From NCBI GenBank assembly GCA_965211775.1, contig OZ242974.1, forward strand, positions 3,410,001 through 3,474,000: DNA of 64,000 nt, in the 5' to 3' direction. The notes beneath the pieces are model-generated. The model searched no databases, was not told where the DNA came from, and worked only from the letters and a program-made list of their open reading frames with translations. Made by a program: the position numbers and the translations under genes. Below are positions 55,090 to 63,902 of this stretch, piece by piece. Source of the DNA: Thiodiazotropha sp040506975 (lineage in GTDB: Bacteria; Pseudomonadota; Gammaproteobacteria; Chromatiales; Chromatiaceae). Every line of letters begins with the position of its first letter. Positions within the stretch are counted from its first letter, which is position 1.

Positions 55090-56657
55090 CCCCAATATTT
55101 CACGCATTAAAAAGGCAAAATCCTGATACTTCGATATAATTCAGTTGCTTACACTGTAATCGAAAGGATTTTGCCTGTGACAAACTGTACCCAGACTGCC
55201 TTTGATTTTCCAGCCCTAAAACGCCGTAAGGTTCAAGCCGAGTTTTCCGGTGGCGATATCACCTCGGACGGCGGCGTGTTGCTGCTGCGTGAGATCGACA
55301 GGCGTCTGGGATTGCTCGAGGCGGTTGATGCGGTCATCCCCGACCCGCGAGATCCCCGCTATATTGAACACAGCCAGTTGAGCCTGTTGCGCCAGCGAGT
55401 CTATGGGCTCTACCTGGGTTATGAAGATCTGAACGACCATCAGACACTACGCACCGACCCGGCCCTACAGAGCTCGATCGAACGCGAGGAGGTTCTGGGC
55501 AGCCAGTCGACACTTTGTCGGCTGGAGAACCGGGTCGATCGCCGGGTTGCCGTTGATGTCCACAACCTACTGCTCGAGCAGTTCATTGCCTCATATGATG
55601 CACCACCCGATGAGCTGATCCTGGATTTCGACGCCACGGATGATCCGGTGCATGGCCGCCAGGAAGGCCGCTTCTTTCACGGCTACTACGATCACTACTG
55701 CTTCCTGCCCCTGTATGTCTTTTGTGGCGATCAACTGCTGGTGAGTTATCTGCGGCCCAGCCGGATCGATGCGCCCAAGCATGCCTGGGCGATTCTGGCG
55801 CTGTTGGTCAAACGCCTGCGCCGGGCTTGGCCTGAAGTGCGTATCATCTTTCGGGGCGATAGCGGCTTTTGCCGTCACCACATGCTCAGCTGGTGCGAGC
55901 GCAACGCTGTGGGCTATATCGTGGGCATCGCCAAGAATGACGCCTTGCTGCGGTGTATCCGTGAGCCCATGCAGTGGGTTGAGGAACTGGCGAAGCGAAC
56001 CGGCATGAAGATGCGGGAATTCTTTCAGTTTCACTATGCCGCCAGCACCTGGAAGACGCGTCGCAAGGTGATCGCCAAACTGGAGGTCACCGACAAGGGG
56101 CCAAATCCACGCTTCATCGTCACCAACCTGGCCGGCGACAAACAGCGCCTTTACGATGACCTCTACTGCGCCCGTGGTGACATGGAGAACCGAATCAAGG
56201 AGCAGCAACTGGGGCTGTTCGCCGATCGCACCAGCGCGCATTACTGGTGGGCCAATCAGTTTCGTCTACTGCTGTCCAGTCTGGCCTATGTGCTGATGGA
56301 GGCCATCCGGCGCCTCACGCTGAAGGGCACGGAACTGGCGCGTGCACAGATGACCACGATCCGGCTCAAACTGTTCAAGATCGGGGCGGTCATCATTCGC
56401 AACACGCGACGGATCCGCTTCCTGCTCTCCAGCACCTATCCCTATCAGGCGCTGTTTTTCCAGGTGGCGGCACGGCTCAAGCCGGGATAGCCCGGCAGAG
56501 TGCTGCCCCGGCACGTTGATCAACAATGGGGGTAAGGGGGAGTCTGCCCGGAGGGTGGAAAATCAGGGCTTGATAGAGGTTTGGTTCCCAGTGAGGGCAA
56601 ACCATCCAAGCTTGGCCATATCACCGGCTAAATTTAAAAACGGATGAAACATGCGGG
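55090..56657 (+). mobile_element. IS1380-family insertion sequence, type 2, third copy
   Basis: 1,568 bp, target duplication TTAG (55086-55089 and 56658-56661). It lies in an intergenic AT-rich stretch, 64 bp before IS1595 copy I. Confidence 0.95.
55177..56490 (+). CDS. IS1380-family transposase (type 2, third copy)
   Basis: Start GTG 55177, with aaagga 8 bases upstream; TTG 55171 is the alternative. Two residues differ from the first copy: Tyr for Cys in VYGLYLGYED and Thr for Ala in RLTLKG. Intact. Confidence 0.93.
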   Translation: MTNCTQTAFDFPALKRRKVQAEFSGGDITSDGGVLLLREIDRRLGLLEAVDAVIPDPRDPRYIEHSQLSLLRQRVYGLYLGYEDLNDHQTLRTDPALQSSIEREEVLGSQSTLCRLENRVDRRVAVDVHNLLLEQFIASYDAPPDELILDFDATDDPVHGRQEGRFFHGYYDHYCFLPLYVFCGDQLLVSYLRPSRIDAPKHAWAILALLVKRLRRAWPEVRIIFRGDSGFCRHHMLSWCERNAVGYIVGIAKNDALLRCIREPMQWVEELAKRTGMKMREFFQFHYAASTWKTRRKVIAKLEVTDKGPNPRFIVTNLAGDKQRLYDDLYCARGDMENRIKEQQLGLFADRTSAHYWWANQFRLLLSSLAYVLMEAIRRLTLKGTELARAQMTTIRLKLFKIGAVIIRNTRRIRFLLSSTYPYQALFFQVAARLKPG

Positions 56658-56721
56658 TTAGTACTTCATAATACATTTACCATCTGATTTTTTTTCGTTT
56701 TTTTTGCATTTTAAATCTTTT

Positions 56722-57750
56722 CCTGATTACTCATGAGGCTCAGCTATTGAGCCTGTGGTGCAAGCATAATGGAACCTACTGAATAAAAGAGGATTTCATC
56801 ATGCCGAGAAATACCATTCAATTTCAAAAAGGCCTTGGTTTGCACGATTTTCTGGAACAATATGGGACCGAGGATCAGTGTCGACAGGCATTGTATGATT
56901 TGCGCTGGCCGACGGGCTATGTCTGCCCTGAGTGCGGCAACACAACAGGCTGTGAACTCAAAAAGCGTCAGATATATCAATGTCACAAGTGCCATCATCA
57001 GACTTCCCTGACCGCCGGCAGCATCTTCCATGGCACCAAGCTGCCGCTGAGAACGTGGTTTCTTGCGATCTATCTGTTGACCCAACGCAAGAAAAGTATC
57101 TCGGCGCTGCAACTTTCCCGCGAAATCGGGGTGAACTACAATACGGCCTGGCGACTCAAGCATAAGTTGATGCAGGTGATGATGGAACGTGAGCGTGGAA
57201 AAAAACTGGCCGGTCGCATCGAATTGGATGATGCTTATCTCGGAGGCGAGCAAGCCGGTAAGCGTGGTCGTGGGTCGCGCAACAAAATCCCTTTCGTAGC
57301 TGCTGTTGAGACGACGCGGGACGGCAGGCCCATGAAAATTCAACTGCGTCGTGTAAGGGGCTTCCGCAAACGTGAAATCGCCCGCTACGCCCGCTCCTGC
57401 TTGATGCCTGGCAGCGAAGTCTTTACCGATGGGCTTTGGTGCTTTAGTGGCGAGACAACCGCTGATTGCCATCATAACCCCATGGTGACGGGTGGTGGGC
57501 GCCAAAGTGTCCAGTATTCGTGCTTCAAATGGGTAAACACGATGTTGGGTAATGTCAAAAACAGTCTGTTGGGTACTTTTCATGCGATTCGAGATAAACA
57601 TGTGTCGCGTTATCTTGCTGAGTTCGAATATCGGTTTAACCGCCGTTTCGATTTACCCGCCATGATTGAACGATTGCTTTTTGCCGCTCTTCGCACTCCA
57701 CCTATGCCATATCGCCTCTTGAGAATGGCTGAGGTTTAGGGGTAATCAGG
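56722..57750 (+). mobile_element. IS1595-family insertion sequence, copy I
   Basis: 1,029 bp. The target duplication has one mismatch: AATCTTTT (56714-56721) and AATCTATT (57751-57758). It shares the C-specific internal variants. The mismatch means a mutation after insertion, so I is probably one of the older copies. Confidence 0.95.
56801..57739 (+). CDS. IS1595-family transposase (copy I)
   Basis: Intact 312-codon gene; differs from the majority by Glu for Val in CFSGETTAD. Confidence 0.95.
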   Translation: MPRNTIQFQKGLGLHDFLEQYGTEDQCRQALYDLRWPTGYVCPECGNTTGCELKKRQIYQCHKCHHQTSLTAGSIFHGTKLPLRTWFLAIYLLTQRKKSISALQLSREIGVNYNTAWRLKHKLMQVMMERERGKKLAGRIELDDAYLGGEQAGKRGRGSRNKIPFVAAVETTRDGRPMKIQLRRVRGFRKREIARYARSCLMPGSEVFTDGLWCFSGETTADCHHNPMVTGGGRQSVQYSCFKWVNTMLGNVKNSLLGTFHAIRDKHVSRYLAEFEYRFNRRFDLPAMIERLLFAALRTPPMPYRLLRMAEV

Positions 57751-57947
57751 AATCTATTTGTGTCCGCCATAGCATGTCAACTGGTCCTGTAGTTTTGCCA
57801 ATCACCCATAGTGTGAAACATCTCTTCATCAGTGCCCACTATACAGACACTCCCAGCTGTATCCTGAACTGAATTCGAATTACCCTTAACGATTCTACTC
57901 CGGACATGAAACCTGATGGTTGAGGTTGTTTACTCACCGCCCTTTGT

Positions 57948-58301
57948 TCACTTGTCCAATTCCATAGTGGTGATACGAAACTGTTTGTCACGGCCTTTTT
58001 TTACCGTAAAGTTAACCTTGTCATTTGGTTTGAATCCAGACAAGTCGACCCGTCTTGTAACCTGCAAGTCCATTGTCATCCCCATCCAGTTGAGCTCGGG
58101 AATTGGTTGGTGTGTCAGATTGACGGTTTTGTTTTCCCTATCGATTTTGTGTAACACGCCTTTCCCCATACCCTGATTAGCGCTACTCGTCATTTCACCG
58201 TGACCATGCAGACTATGGTCGCTTTGGCTGTCACCTAAAACTGGAGCAGCGATAATCACACCGGCAAACACAATTGAGATCAATTTTATTAATTTGTTCA
58301 T
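57948..58301 (-). CDS. CusF-like periplasmic copper-binding protein
   Basis: 117 residues from ATG 58301, which has agaggat upstream; an ATG at 58340 would overlap cusA. A signal peptide ends near VLG. The CusF-type OB domain follows: GVLHKIDRENKTVNLTHQPI, then LNWMGMTMDLQV with the Trp and Met ligands that bind Cu(I)/Ag(I) through a cation-pi contact, and FTVKKGRDKQFRITTME. Between signal and domain lies a His/Met-rich stretch (SDHSLHGHGEMTSS). It passes metal to CusB in the periplasm. It follows cusA by 13 bp. Confidence 0.9.
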   Translation of the reverse strand: MNKLIKLISIVFAGVIIAAPVLGDSQSDHSLHGHGEMTSSANQGMGKGVLHKIDRENKTVNLTHQPIPELNWMGMTMDLQVTRRVDLSGFKPNDKVNFTVKKGRDKQFRITTMELDK

Positions 58302-58314
58302 GCTCGTTATCCTC

Positions 58315-61300
58315 TTAGGGTAGTCTGGATGAGTATTCATCGATTTTTACAGAAGTCGGTACAGTCTCGGGTAGCCGGCGTGCTTCCCAGATTAGATAGA
58401 TCACAGGAACCACGATAAGGGTCATGACGGTAGTGCTGACCATACCGCCCACCATTGGCAAAGCAATTCGTCGCATGACATCCGAACCGGGACCCTCAGT
58501 GAAAAATATCGGTAACAAGCCGGCGATGATGACTGAAACGGTCATAAGCTTTGGCCTGACGCGTAAAGCGGCGCCCGCCATTATGGCGGCAAACAATTGA
58601 TGCCGGTCCAACGGTGGTAGCGTACGCACCTGCTGATCGATATAGAGCAGCATTACCACTGCAGTCTCCACAGCGATGCCGCCGAGTGCTATAAAACCGA
58701 CCGCCACGGCCACTGAAAGATTGTATCCTGCAAGATAGACCGACCACAGACCACCCACCAGGCCGAACGGTAAGGCGGTCATTACCATTACCGCACGATC
58801 GGTGCGTCCAAAATGGATCATCAGGAGTACTAGGATAATGGCGACAGCTCCGGGTATCGCGATTTTCAAGTTGCTTCTCGCCTCAAGCATCTGTTCGTAT
58901 TGGCCGGACCAGGTAACAGCGTAACCCTGCGGTAACGTAACTTGATCAGCCACAAGCTCACGCGCTTCTTCCACATAACCGCCGATATCACGCTCACCAA
59001 TATCCACAAATACCCAACCGGTTAATCTGGCATTCTCCGACTTGATCATCGGAGGGCCTTCGGTATATTTTATTTCGGCCAGTTCGCCGAGAGGAATATG
59101 CATACCGCCAGGTGTCGGCACAAGAACCTCGGAGAGGTCCTGCACAGATTCACGGAACGGCCTGTCATAACGTAGAATGATGTTATATCGCTCCCGTCCT
59201 TGCACACTCTCAGCCACTTTCATGCCACCGAGCGCAGTTTGAATGATAGACTGAAACACACCAAGATCGATATTTCTCCGTGCCAATTCATCACGATTTG
59301 GTGTGATTTCCAGGTATTTGCCGCCGGTTACCCGATCGGCAAATACACTACGGGTTCCCTCCACATCCTTGACCGCCGCTTCCACATCAAGTGCGATACG
59401 CCCGATCTCGTCAAGATCCGCGCCGGAGATTTTTATGCCCACCGGCGTGCGTATTCCCGTTGAAATCATATCCATTCGTATCTTGATGGGATAACCCCAA
59501 CTGTTAACCAAACCCGGTAACTTCACCTGTTGATCCAGGATCTTGATTAGTTCGTCTATATTCACCTCCGGCCGCCATTGTTCCCTCGGCTTGAGGCGAA
59601 TCCAACTCTCTATCATCGATATTGGCGCGGGATCCGTAGCTGTATCGGCCCGCCCCAACTTACCGAAAACCTGCTCTACTTCAGGCACGGAACGAATCAA
59701 GCGATTGGTCTGCGCCAACACTTCCTTCGCCTTGATGATAGATACACCCGGCAAAGTGGTCGGCATATAGAGCAATTCACCTTCATAGAGGGCGGGCATA
59801 AACTCTGAACCAAGCTTGGATAGCGGGTACCACAGACTGGCAATGCCCAACAACGCGATCAGCAGCGTCAACCAACGAATCCGCATGGAAAACTGCAGGA
59901 CAGGTTTGTACAACGCAACGAAGAGACGATTAAGCGGATTAGCCTCCTCGCGGCGTATTCTGCCCCGAATCAGCCAAAGCATGAGAACAGGTACTATGGT
60001 GACCGAAAGCAGGGATGCAAAGGCCATGGCATAGGTCTTCGTATATGCCAGTGGCGAGAATAACCGGAAACTTTCGCCAGTCAGCGCAAAAACCGGCAAA
60101 AACGAGACGGTGATGATCAAAAGGCTGAAAAAGAGCCCTGGCCCAACCTCTTTGGCCGATTGCAGGATAGCTGCGTTACGCGCCTTTTGACCCACGGAAT
60201 CGGGCATGTCACTGAGCTTTCGATGGGCGTTCTCCACCATCACGATTGAAGCATCCACCATTGCTCCGATTGCAATCGCTATGCCACCGAGCGACATGAT
60301 ATTGGCGGTGATACCCTGTGCTGACATCACTGTAAATGCACCCAGCACACCGAGCGGAAGGGTGATGATTGCGACAAAGGCCGAGCGTGCATGTAACAGG
60401 AATAGGATGCAGACCAGGGCAACCACGATCCCCTCTTCGACCAGCTTGTGGTTGAGATAATCAACCGCACCCCGGATCAGGGGCGCCCGGTCATACACGG
60501 TTCGAACCTCCACACCTTCGGGAAGACCTCGACGCAGAATATCGAGCTTTTCCTTTACTGCCTTGATCACGTTCAGCGCGCTTTCTCCGGAACGCATGAC
60601 CACGGTACCACCGACCACCTCACCTTCACCGTCCAGTTCCACAACCCCGCGCCTGAGCTCTGGCCCCTCCAGCACTCTGGCAACATCAGTGAGCAATACA
60701 GGGGTGCCGTTACGCGCCCGCACTACAACCCTCTGCAAATCCTCCAAGGTTGAGACGTAGCCACGGGAACGGATCATCAGTTCGGTCTCGGCCCGTTCCA
60801 ATACCCTGCCACCCACCTCCATACTGGCGGCTTTAACCGCCTCGCGTACCCTAACCAACGGGATGTCATAGGCGCGCAACCGGTTTGGATCAATCAGCAC
60901 TTGGTACTCGCGTACAAATCCGCCAACGGCGGCAACCTCAGATACGCCGGAAACAGTTGCGAGCTCGAAGCGCAAAAACCAATCCTGCAGCGCACGTAAT
61001 TCGGCCAGATCATAGCGGCCGGTTCGGTCCAGGAGGGCATACTGGTAGATCCATCCCACACCTGTGGCATCGGGACCGAGCCGAGGGGTAGCGTTTTCGG
61101 GTAGATCATTCTGTACCGTCGCCAAAGCCTCGGCGACCCGACTACGTGCCCAATAGTCATCCACACCATCCTGAAATATGACATAGACGAAACTCGTTCC
61201 GAACATGGAAAAACCACGCACCGCTTCTGTCTTTGGCAGCCCGAGCAAGGTGGTGGAGAGCGGATAAGTCACCAGATCCTCAACAATCTGTGGCGCCTGT

Positions 61301-61509
61301 CCCGCGAAATCAGTGCGGATAATCACTTGCGTATCGGAGAGATCGGGAATCGCATCCAGAGGGGTGCGATCGATCGCGAGTATACCCGTCACAGCCAAGG
61401 CAGTGGTTAATATCAACACGATCAACTGATTGTGAACCGACCAGCTTATTACCCGGGCAATAAAGGACCGGGAGGGATCCTCTCCGACAATATCGCTTGC
61501 ATCATGCAT
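58315..61509 (-). CDS. cusA: CusA/CzcA heavy-metal efflux RND transporter permease
   Basis: 1064 residues, the usual length for HME-RND pumps. Twelve membrane segments with two large periplasmic loops; the motifs GAMVDASIVMVENAHRKL (about 408-425) and LPFGLVGGLWSVYLAGYN in the second half are present. It drives Cu(I)/Ag(I) (or another divalent) out through the outer membrane with CusB and an outer-membrane CusC. Copper is inferred from the CusF-like gene and the metal-binding N-terminus of CusB. The gap to cusB is 30 bp. No cusC is visible in the window. Confidence 0.93.
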   Translation of the reverse strand: MHDASDIVGEDPSRSFIARVISWSVHNQLIVLILTTALAVTGILAIDRTPLDAIPDLSDTQVIIRTDFAGQAPQIVEDLVTYPLSTTLLGLPKTEAVRGFSMFGTSFVYVIFQDGVDDYWARSRVAEALATVQNDLPENATPRLGPDATGVGWIYQYALLDRTGRYDLAELRALQDWFLRFELATVSGVSEVAAVGGFVREYQVLIDPNRLRAYDIPLVRVREAVKAASMEVGGRVLERAETELMIRSRGYVSTLEDLQRVVVRARNGTPVLLTDVARVLEGPELRRGVVELDGEGEVVGGTVVMRSGESALNVIKAVKEKLDILRRGLPEGVEVRTVYDRAPLIRGAVDYLNHKLVEEGIVVALVCILFLLHARSAFVAIITLPLGVLGAFTVMSAQGITANIMSLGGIAIAIGAMVDASIVMVENAHRKLSDMPDSVGQKARNAAILQSAKEVGPGLFFSLLIITVSFLPVFALTGESFRLFSPLAYTKTYAMAFASLLSVTIVPVLMLWLIRGRIRREEANPLNRLFVALYKPVLQFSMRIRWLTLLIALLGIASLWYPLSKLGSEFMPALYEGELLYMPTTLPGVSIIKAKEVLAQTNRLIRSVPEVEQVFGKLGRADTATDPAPISMIESWIRLKPREQWRPEVNIDELIKILDQQVKLPGLVNSWGYPIKIRMDMISTGIRTPVGIKISGADLDEIGRIALDVEAAVKDVEGTRSVFADRVTGGKYLEITPNRDELARRNIDLGVFQSIIQTALGGMKVAESVQGRERYNIILRYDRPFRESVQDLSEVLVPTPGGMHIPLGELAEIKYTEGPPMIKSENARLTGWVFVDIGERDIGGYVEEARELVADQVTLPQGYAVTWSGQYEQMLEARSNLKIAIPGAVAIILVLLMIHFGRTDRAVMVMTALPFGLVGGLWSVYLAGYNLSVAVAVGFIALGGIAVETAVVMLLYIDQQVRTLPPLDRHQLFAAIMAGAALRVRPKLMTVSVIIAGLLPIFFTEGPGSDVMRRIALPMVGGMVSTTVMTLIVVPVIYLIWEARRLPETVPTSVKIDEYSSRLP

Positions 61510-61539
61510 CGCGATTGCCTCTTCCGAATCGATCTCTGC

Positions 61540-63108
61540 TCATTGCACCAACGCCCCCTTGCTGCCATCCATATAGGGGCTGAATGCCTGGTCGCCCTGC
61601 TGCATCCACAAGCGGCCATCGGTTTCGTCTTTGAATAGTCGCACCCCTTTTTCGCGGTAATAGTCGGTTCTACCATCCAACATCCAAGGCCTTAGTGCAC
61701 TGACCAAACCATGCAAAGCATTCCGCAAGTCACTCTCCGTCCGCGCCTGTTGGGCATCGTCGATGGCCTCATCAGCATTTTCTAGAACCGGTCCCAACCG
61801 TGTACTGCCAAACTCAGGCCACAGCATGTCGCGAATCTCCCGTGCAGGCTGCAACTGCGTGGGATCGACATCGTAACCGTCAGCCAAAGCCTCGTGCAGA
61901 TAGAGGCCTGCGTCGACCAGATGATCCACCATCGCCATCTGCGCCTTACTCAGGCTTAAGTCGACCAGCTCCAGTTTGAGACGCTGGAGTTTCTGGAAAG
62001 ACTCTCGTAGCGCACTCTCAGAATCGATGAGAAACTGGCCAGAGACGACGATTCGCTCATCTCCGCCTATTCCATCAACCACCTCGGTATATCCACCGCT
62101 GCTCAGTCCGGTACGTACCTTGCGTGGCTGAAAACGACCGTTTCCAAGGGCCACCACCAGATAGGGGCCATCGGCACCGATTAACAGTGCACTATCCGGT
62201 ACCGCCAATCGACGATCCAACCCTACCTCGAACAACACATCGGCATATGCACCGGGCCGAAGCAGGTTATCCTTGTTATCCAGCTGCAGACGCACTGTAC
62301 CGGTCCTGCTCGATCGATCCACGGTGGGGTGAATGTAATCGACGCTGGTTTCAATCACCTGGCCTGGAAGATTGGGGAGCATGATACGAACTTGTGTTTC
62401 ACTGTTGATCGCCACCAGGTCCTTCTCCGCCACGGCTGCATTGATCCAAACCGTGGAGTAATCCTGAATAACTGCCAGGGTCTCCCCGGGCCGCACATAG
62501 GTTCCCTCCCTAACCCGTAAATCGCTCAAAGTACCGTCGGCTGAAGCGTAAAAAGGTACTTCTTCCACAACGCTTCGTTTTTTACGCAGAGTAGCGATAA
62601 CCGACTTGGAAACGCCCAGGGCGCCAAGTCTGATTGCTGCAGACTGGATACGGTTTGCACTTTGTCTTTCCAGAGCACTGAGATAGTCCTGTTGAGCCGC
62701 CACCAAGTCCGGACTGAACAATCTGTACAGCAAGTTACCGCGTTTTACCTTGTCACCGACGGCGGTTGCAGCGAGCGACTCTATCCAGCCTGCCACCCTG
62801 CTTGATATCTCACTGCGCAATCGTTCGTTCTCCGCCACCACACCATAGGCACGTATGCGACGGCCGAACACTGTGGCTTCGGGTCGTGCGTAACGCACCC
62901 CCATGTTCTGGATAGTCTCTGGTGGGATGGTTATCACGGCACGTTCACTGGCCGCATCCTCTTCCTCGATAGCAAGCGCCGGTCCAGACTCCATCCTTAC
63001 CAAATCCATACCGCATATGGGGCAGCTCCCCATCTCGTCAGCGATATAGTGCGGATGCATCGGGCAGGTATATTTGGTGCCGCTTCCTTGTTCGCCAGCG
63101 CCCACCAC
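61540..63108 (-). CDS. cusB: CusB periplasmic adaptor, 5' end cut by an IS200/IS605 element
   Basis: 522 residues from GTG 63108. Readable residues upstream are GGYLLTSV up to about 63120, where the IS200 end begins; the signal peptide and first residues are missing. A heavy-metal-binding domain follows (YTCPMHPHYIADEMGSCPIC, about 14-33), then the RND adaptor hairpin (LLYRLFSPDLVAAQQDYLSA), barrel domains, and a C-terminal ~150-residue helical extension (MAMVDHLVDAGLYLHEALAD) as in longer CusB proteins. It joins CusA to the outer-membrane channel. Without a signal peptide the product would stay in the cytoplasm, so the pump is probably inactive unless a new start is used. Confidence 0.87.
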   Translation of the reverse strand: MVGAGEQGSGTKYTCPMHPHYIADEMGSCPICGMDLVRMESGPALAIEEEDAASERAVITIPPETIQNMGVRYARPEATVFGRRIRAYGVVAENERLRSEISSRVAGWIESLAATAVGDKVKRGNLLYRLFSPDLVAAQQDYLSALERQSANRIQSAAIRLGALGVSKSVIATLRKKRSVVEEVPFYASADGTLSDLRVREGTYVRPGETLAVIQDYSTVWINAAVAEKDLVAINSETQVRIMLPNLPGQVIETSVDYIHPTVDRSSRTGTVRLQLDNKDNLLRPGAYADVLFEVGLDRRLAVPDSALLIGADGPYLVVALGNGRFQPRKVRTGLSSGGYTEVVDGIGGDERIVVSGQFLIDSESALRESFQKLQRLKLELVDLSLSKAQMAMVDHLVDAGLYLHEALADGYDVDPTQLQPAREIRDMLWPEFGSTRLGPVLENADEAIDDAQQARTESDLRNALHGLVSALRPWMLDGRTDYYREKGVRLFKDETDGRLWMQQGDQAFSPYMDGSKGALVQ

Positions 63109-63124
63109 AGAAGTGAGTAAGTAT

Positions 63125-63215
63125 CCCCCGGCAAAGCCGGGGGCTTTAGTTGTGAACCGCTCGAAGCGGTCTGTAAAACGGAGCCTATTGGCTCCTTGAG
63201 CCCCTCAAAGGGGCT
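63125..63215 (-). repeat. Four consecutive perfect hairpins after tnpA
   Basis: Hairpins at 63125-63143 (8-bp stem), about 63156-63170 (accgc/gcggt), 63180-63195 (ggagcc/ggctcc, 6-bp stem) and 63199-63215 (agcccct/aggggct, 7-bp stem) fill the 91 bases between the transposase stop and the right end. The outermost is the transposase recognition hairpin; the other three exceed what the element needs. Confidence 0.7.
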
Positions 63216-63216
63216 G

Positions 63217-63645
63217 TTACATCAACTGTAACTGATCAATCCTACGGTCTTCCGCTTCCTGCTGCCGTATATACTCCCGAATCACCTGCTCATCCCTGCC
63301 TACCGTCGAGGTAAAATATCCCCTGGCCCAGAAATGATGGCCAACATAGTTCCTTTTCCGACCCAGGTAGGTACGGGCTATGTGGATCGCACTTTTACCT
63401 TTGATAAACCCAACTACCTGCGATACCGCATATTTTGGTGGTATCGATATCATCATATGAACATGATCAGCCATAACATGCCCTTCCTCTATCAAACTCT
63501 CTTTCTGCCTCGCCAGCCGATGAAATACCTCTCCAAGCTCCTGCCTGATCTGCCCAAAAAGCGTCTTCCTCCGGTACTTCGGGATAAACACAATATGGTA
63601 CTTACACTCCCATCCCGTGTGGCTTAACCTTTCTACTTGTCTCAT
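63217..63645 (-). CDS. tnpA: IS200/IS605-family Y1 transposase TnpA
   Basis: 142 residues. The HUH motif is visible in MADHVHMMISI (about residues 58-68) and the catalytic Tyr in REYIRQQEAED near residue 127. N-terminus SHTGWECKYHIVFIPKYRRK is the family standard. It acts on single-stranded DNA. The RBS aaggag lies 7 bases before the ATG. It is intact. Confidence 0.95.
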   Translation of the reverse strand: MRQVERLSHTGWECKYHIVFIPKYRRKTLFGQIRQELGEVFHRLARQKESLIEEGHVMADHVHMMISIPPKYAVSQVVGFIKGKSAIHIARTYLGRKRNYVGHHFWARGYFTSTVGRDEQVIREYIRQQEAEDRRIDQLQLM

Positions 63646-63879
63646 GGTTTCTCCTTAGCGTGTTGCTTGGCGGCTCACGCTTTGGGGTTACTATGAGACT
63701 CCTGTTTCTGTCAAACTGTTGATGCCTCCCCAGCAGAGCTGGGGGGTCTCCATTTTTGTCTAGACAGAGAGCCGTATCGACCTGAGACAGAATATGATAT
63801 ACGCGACAATTGCGCCGCGTTAACAGAGCACATGGAATATCCCCCCACGCATGAGTCGGTTCACCTTTGTGAACAAAAG

Positions 63880-63895
63880 CCAGCCTTAAGGCCGG
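63880..63895 (-). terminator. Terminator of the gene at the right edge
   Basis: In minus-strand sense ccggccttaaggctgg forms a stem with one G-T pair and is followed by cttttgtt. It lies 8 bases after the stop of the partial gene to its right and before the IS200 element. Confidence 0.6.
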
Positions 63896-63902
63896 AATGC
63901 AA

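Larger units (their letters stand above)
63118..63765 (-). mobile_element. IS200/IS605-family element (tnpA only), inserted in cusB
   Basis: About 650 bp; ends are approximate because these elements have no inverted repeats or target duplications. The right-end hairpin is cccccggc-aaa-gccggggg (63125-63143) next to the cusB sequence; the left-end hairpin is ctccccagc-aga-gctgggggg region (63726-63746). It encodes a Y1 transposase only, with no tnpB. The cusB reading frame resumes directly at the right end. Confidence 0.8.

Noticed and set aside
61887..63108. CusB taken as complete from GTG 63108
   Set aside because: Residues before the GTG continue in frame to the IS end and belong to the adaptor; a signal peptide is needed for function.
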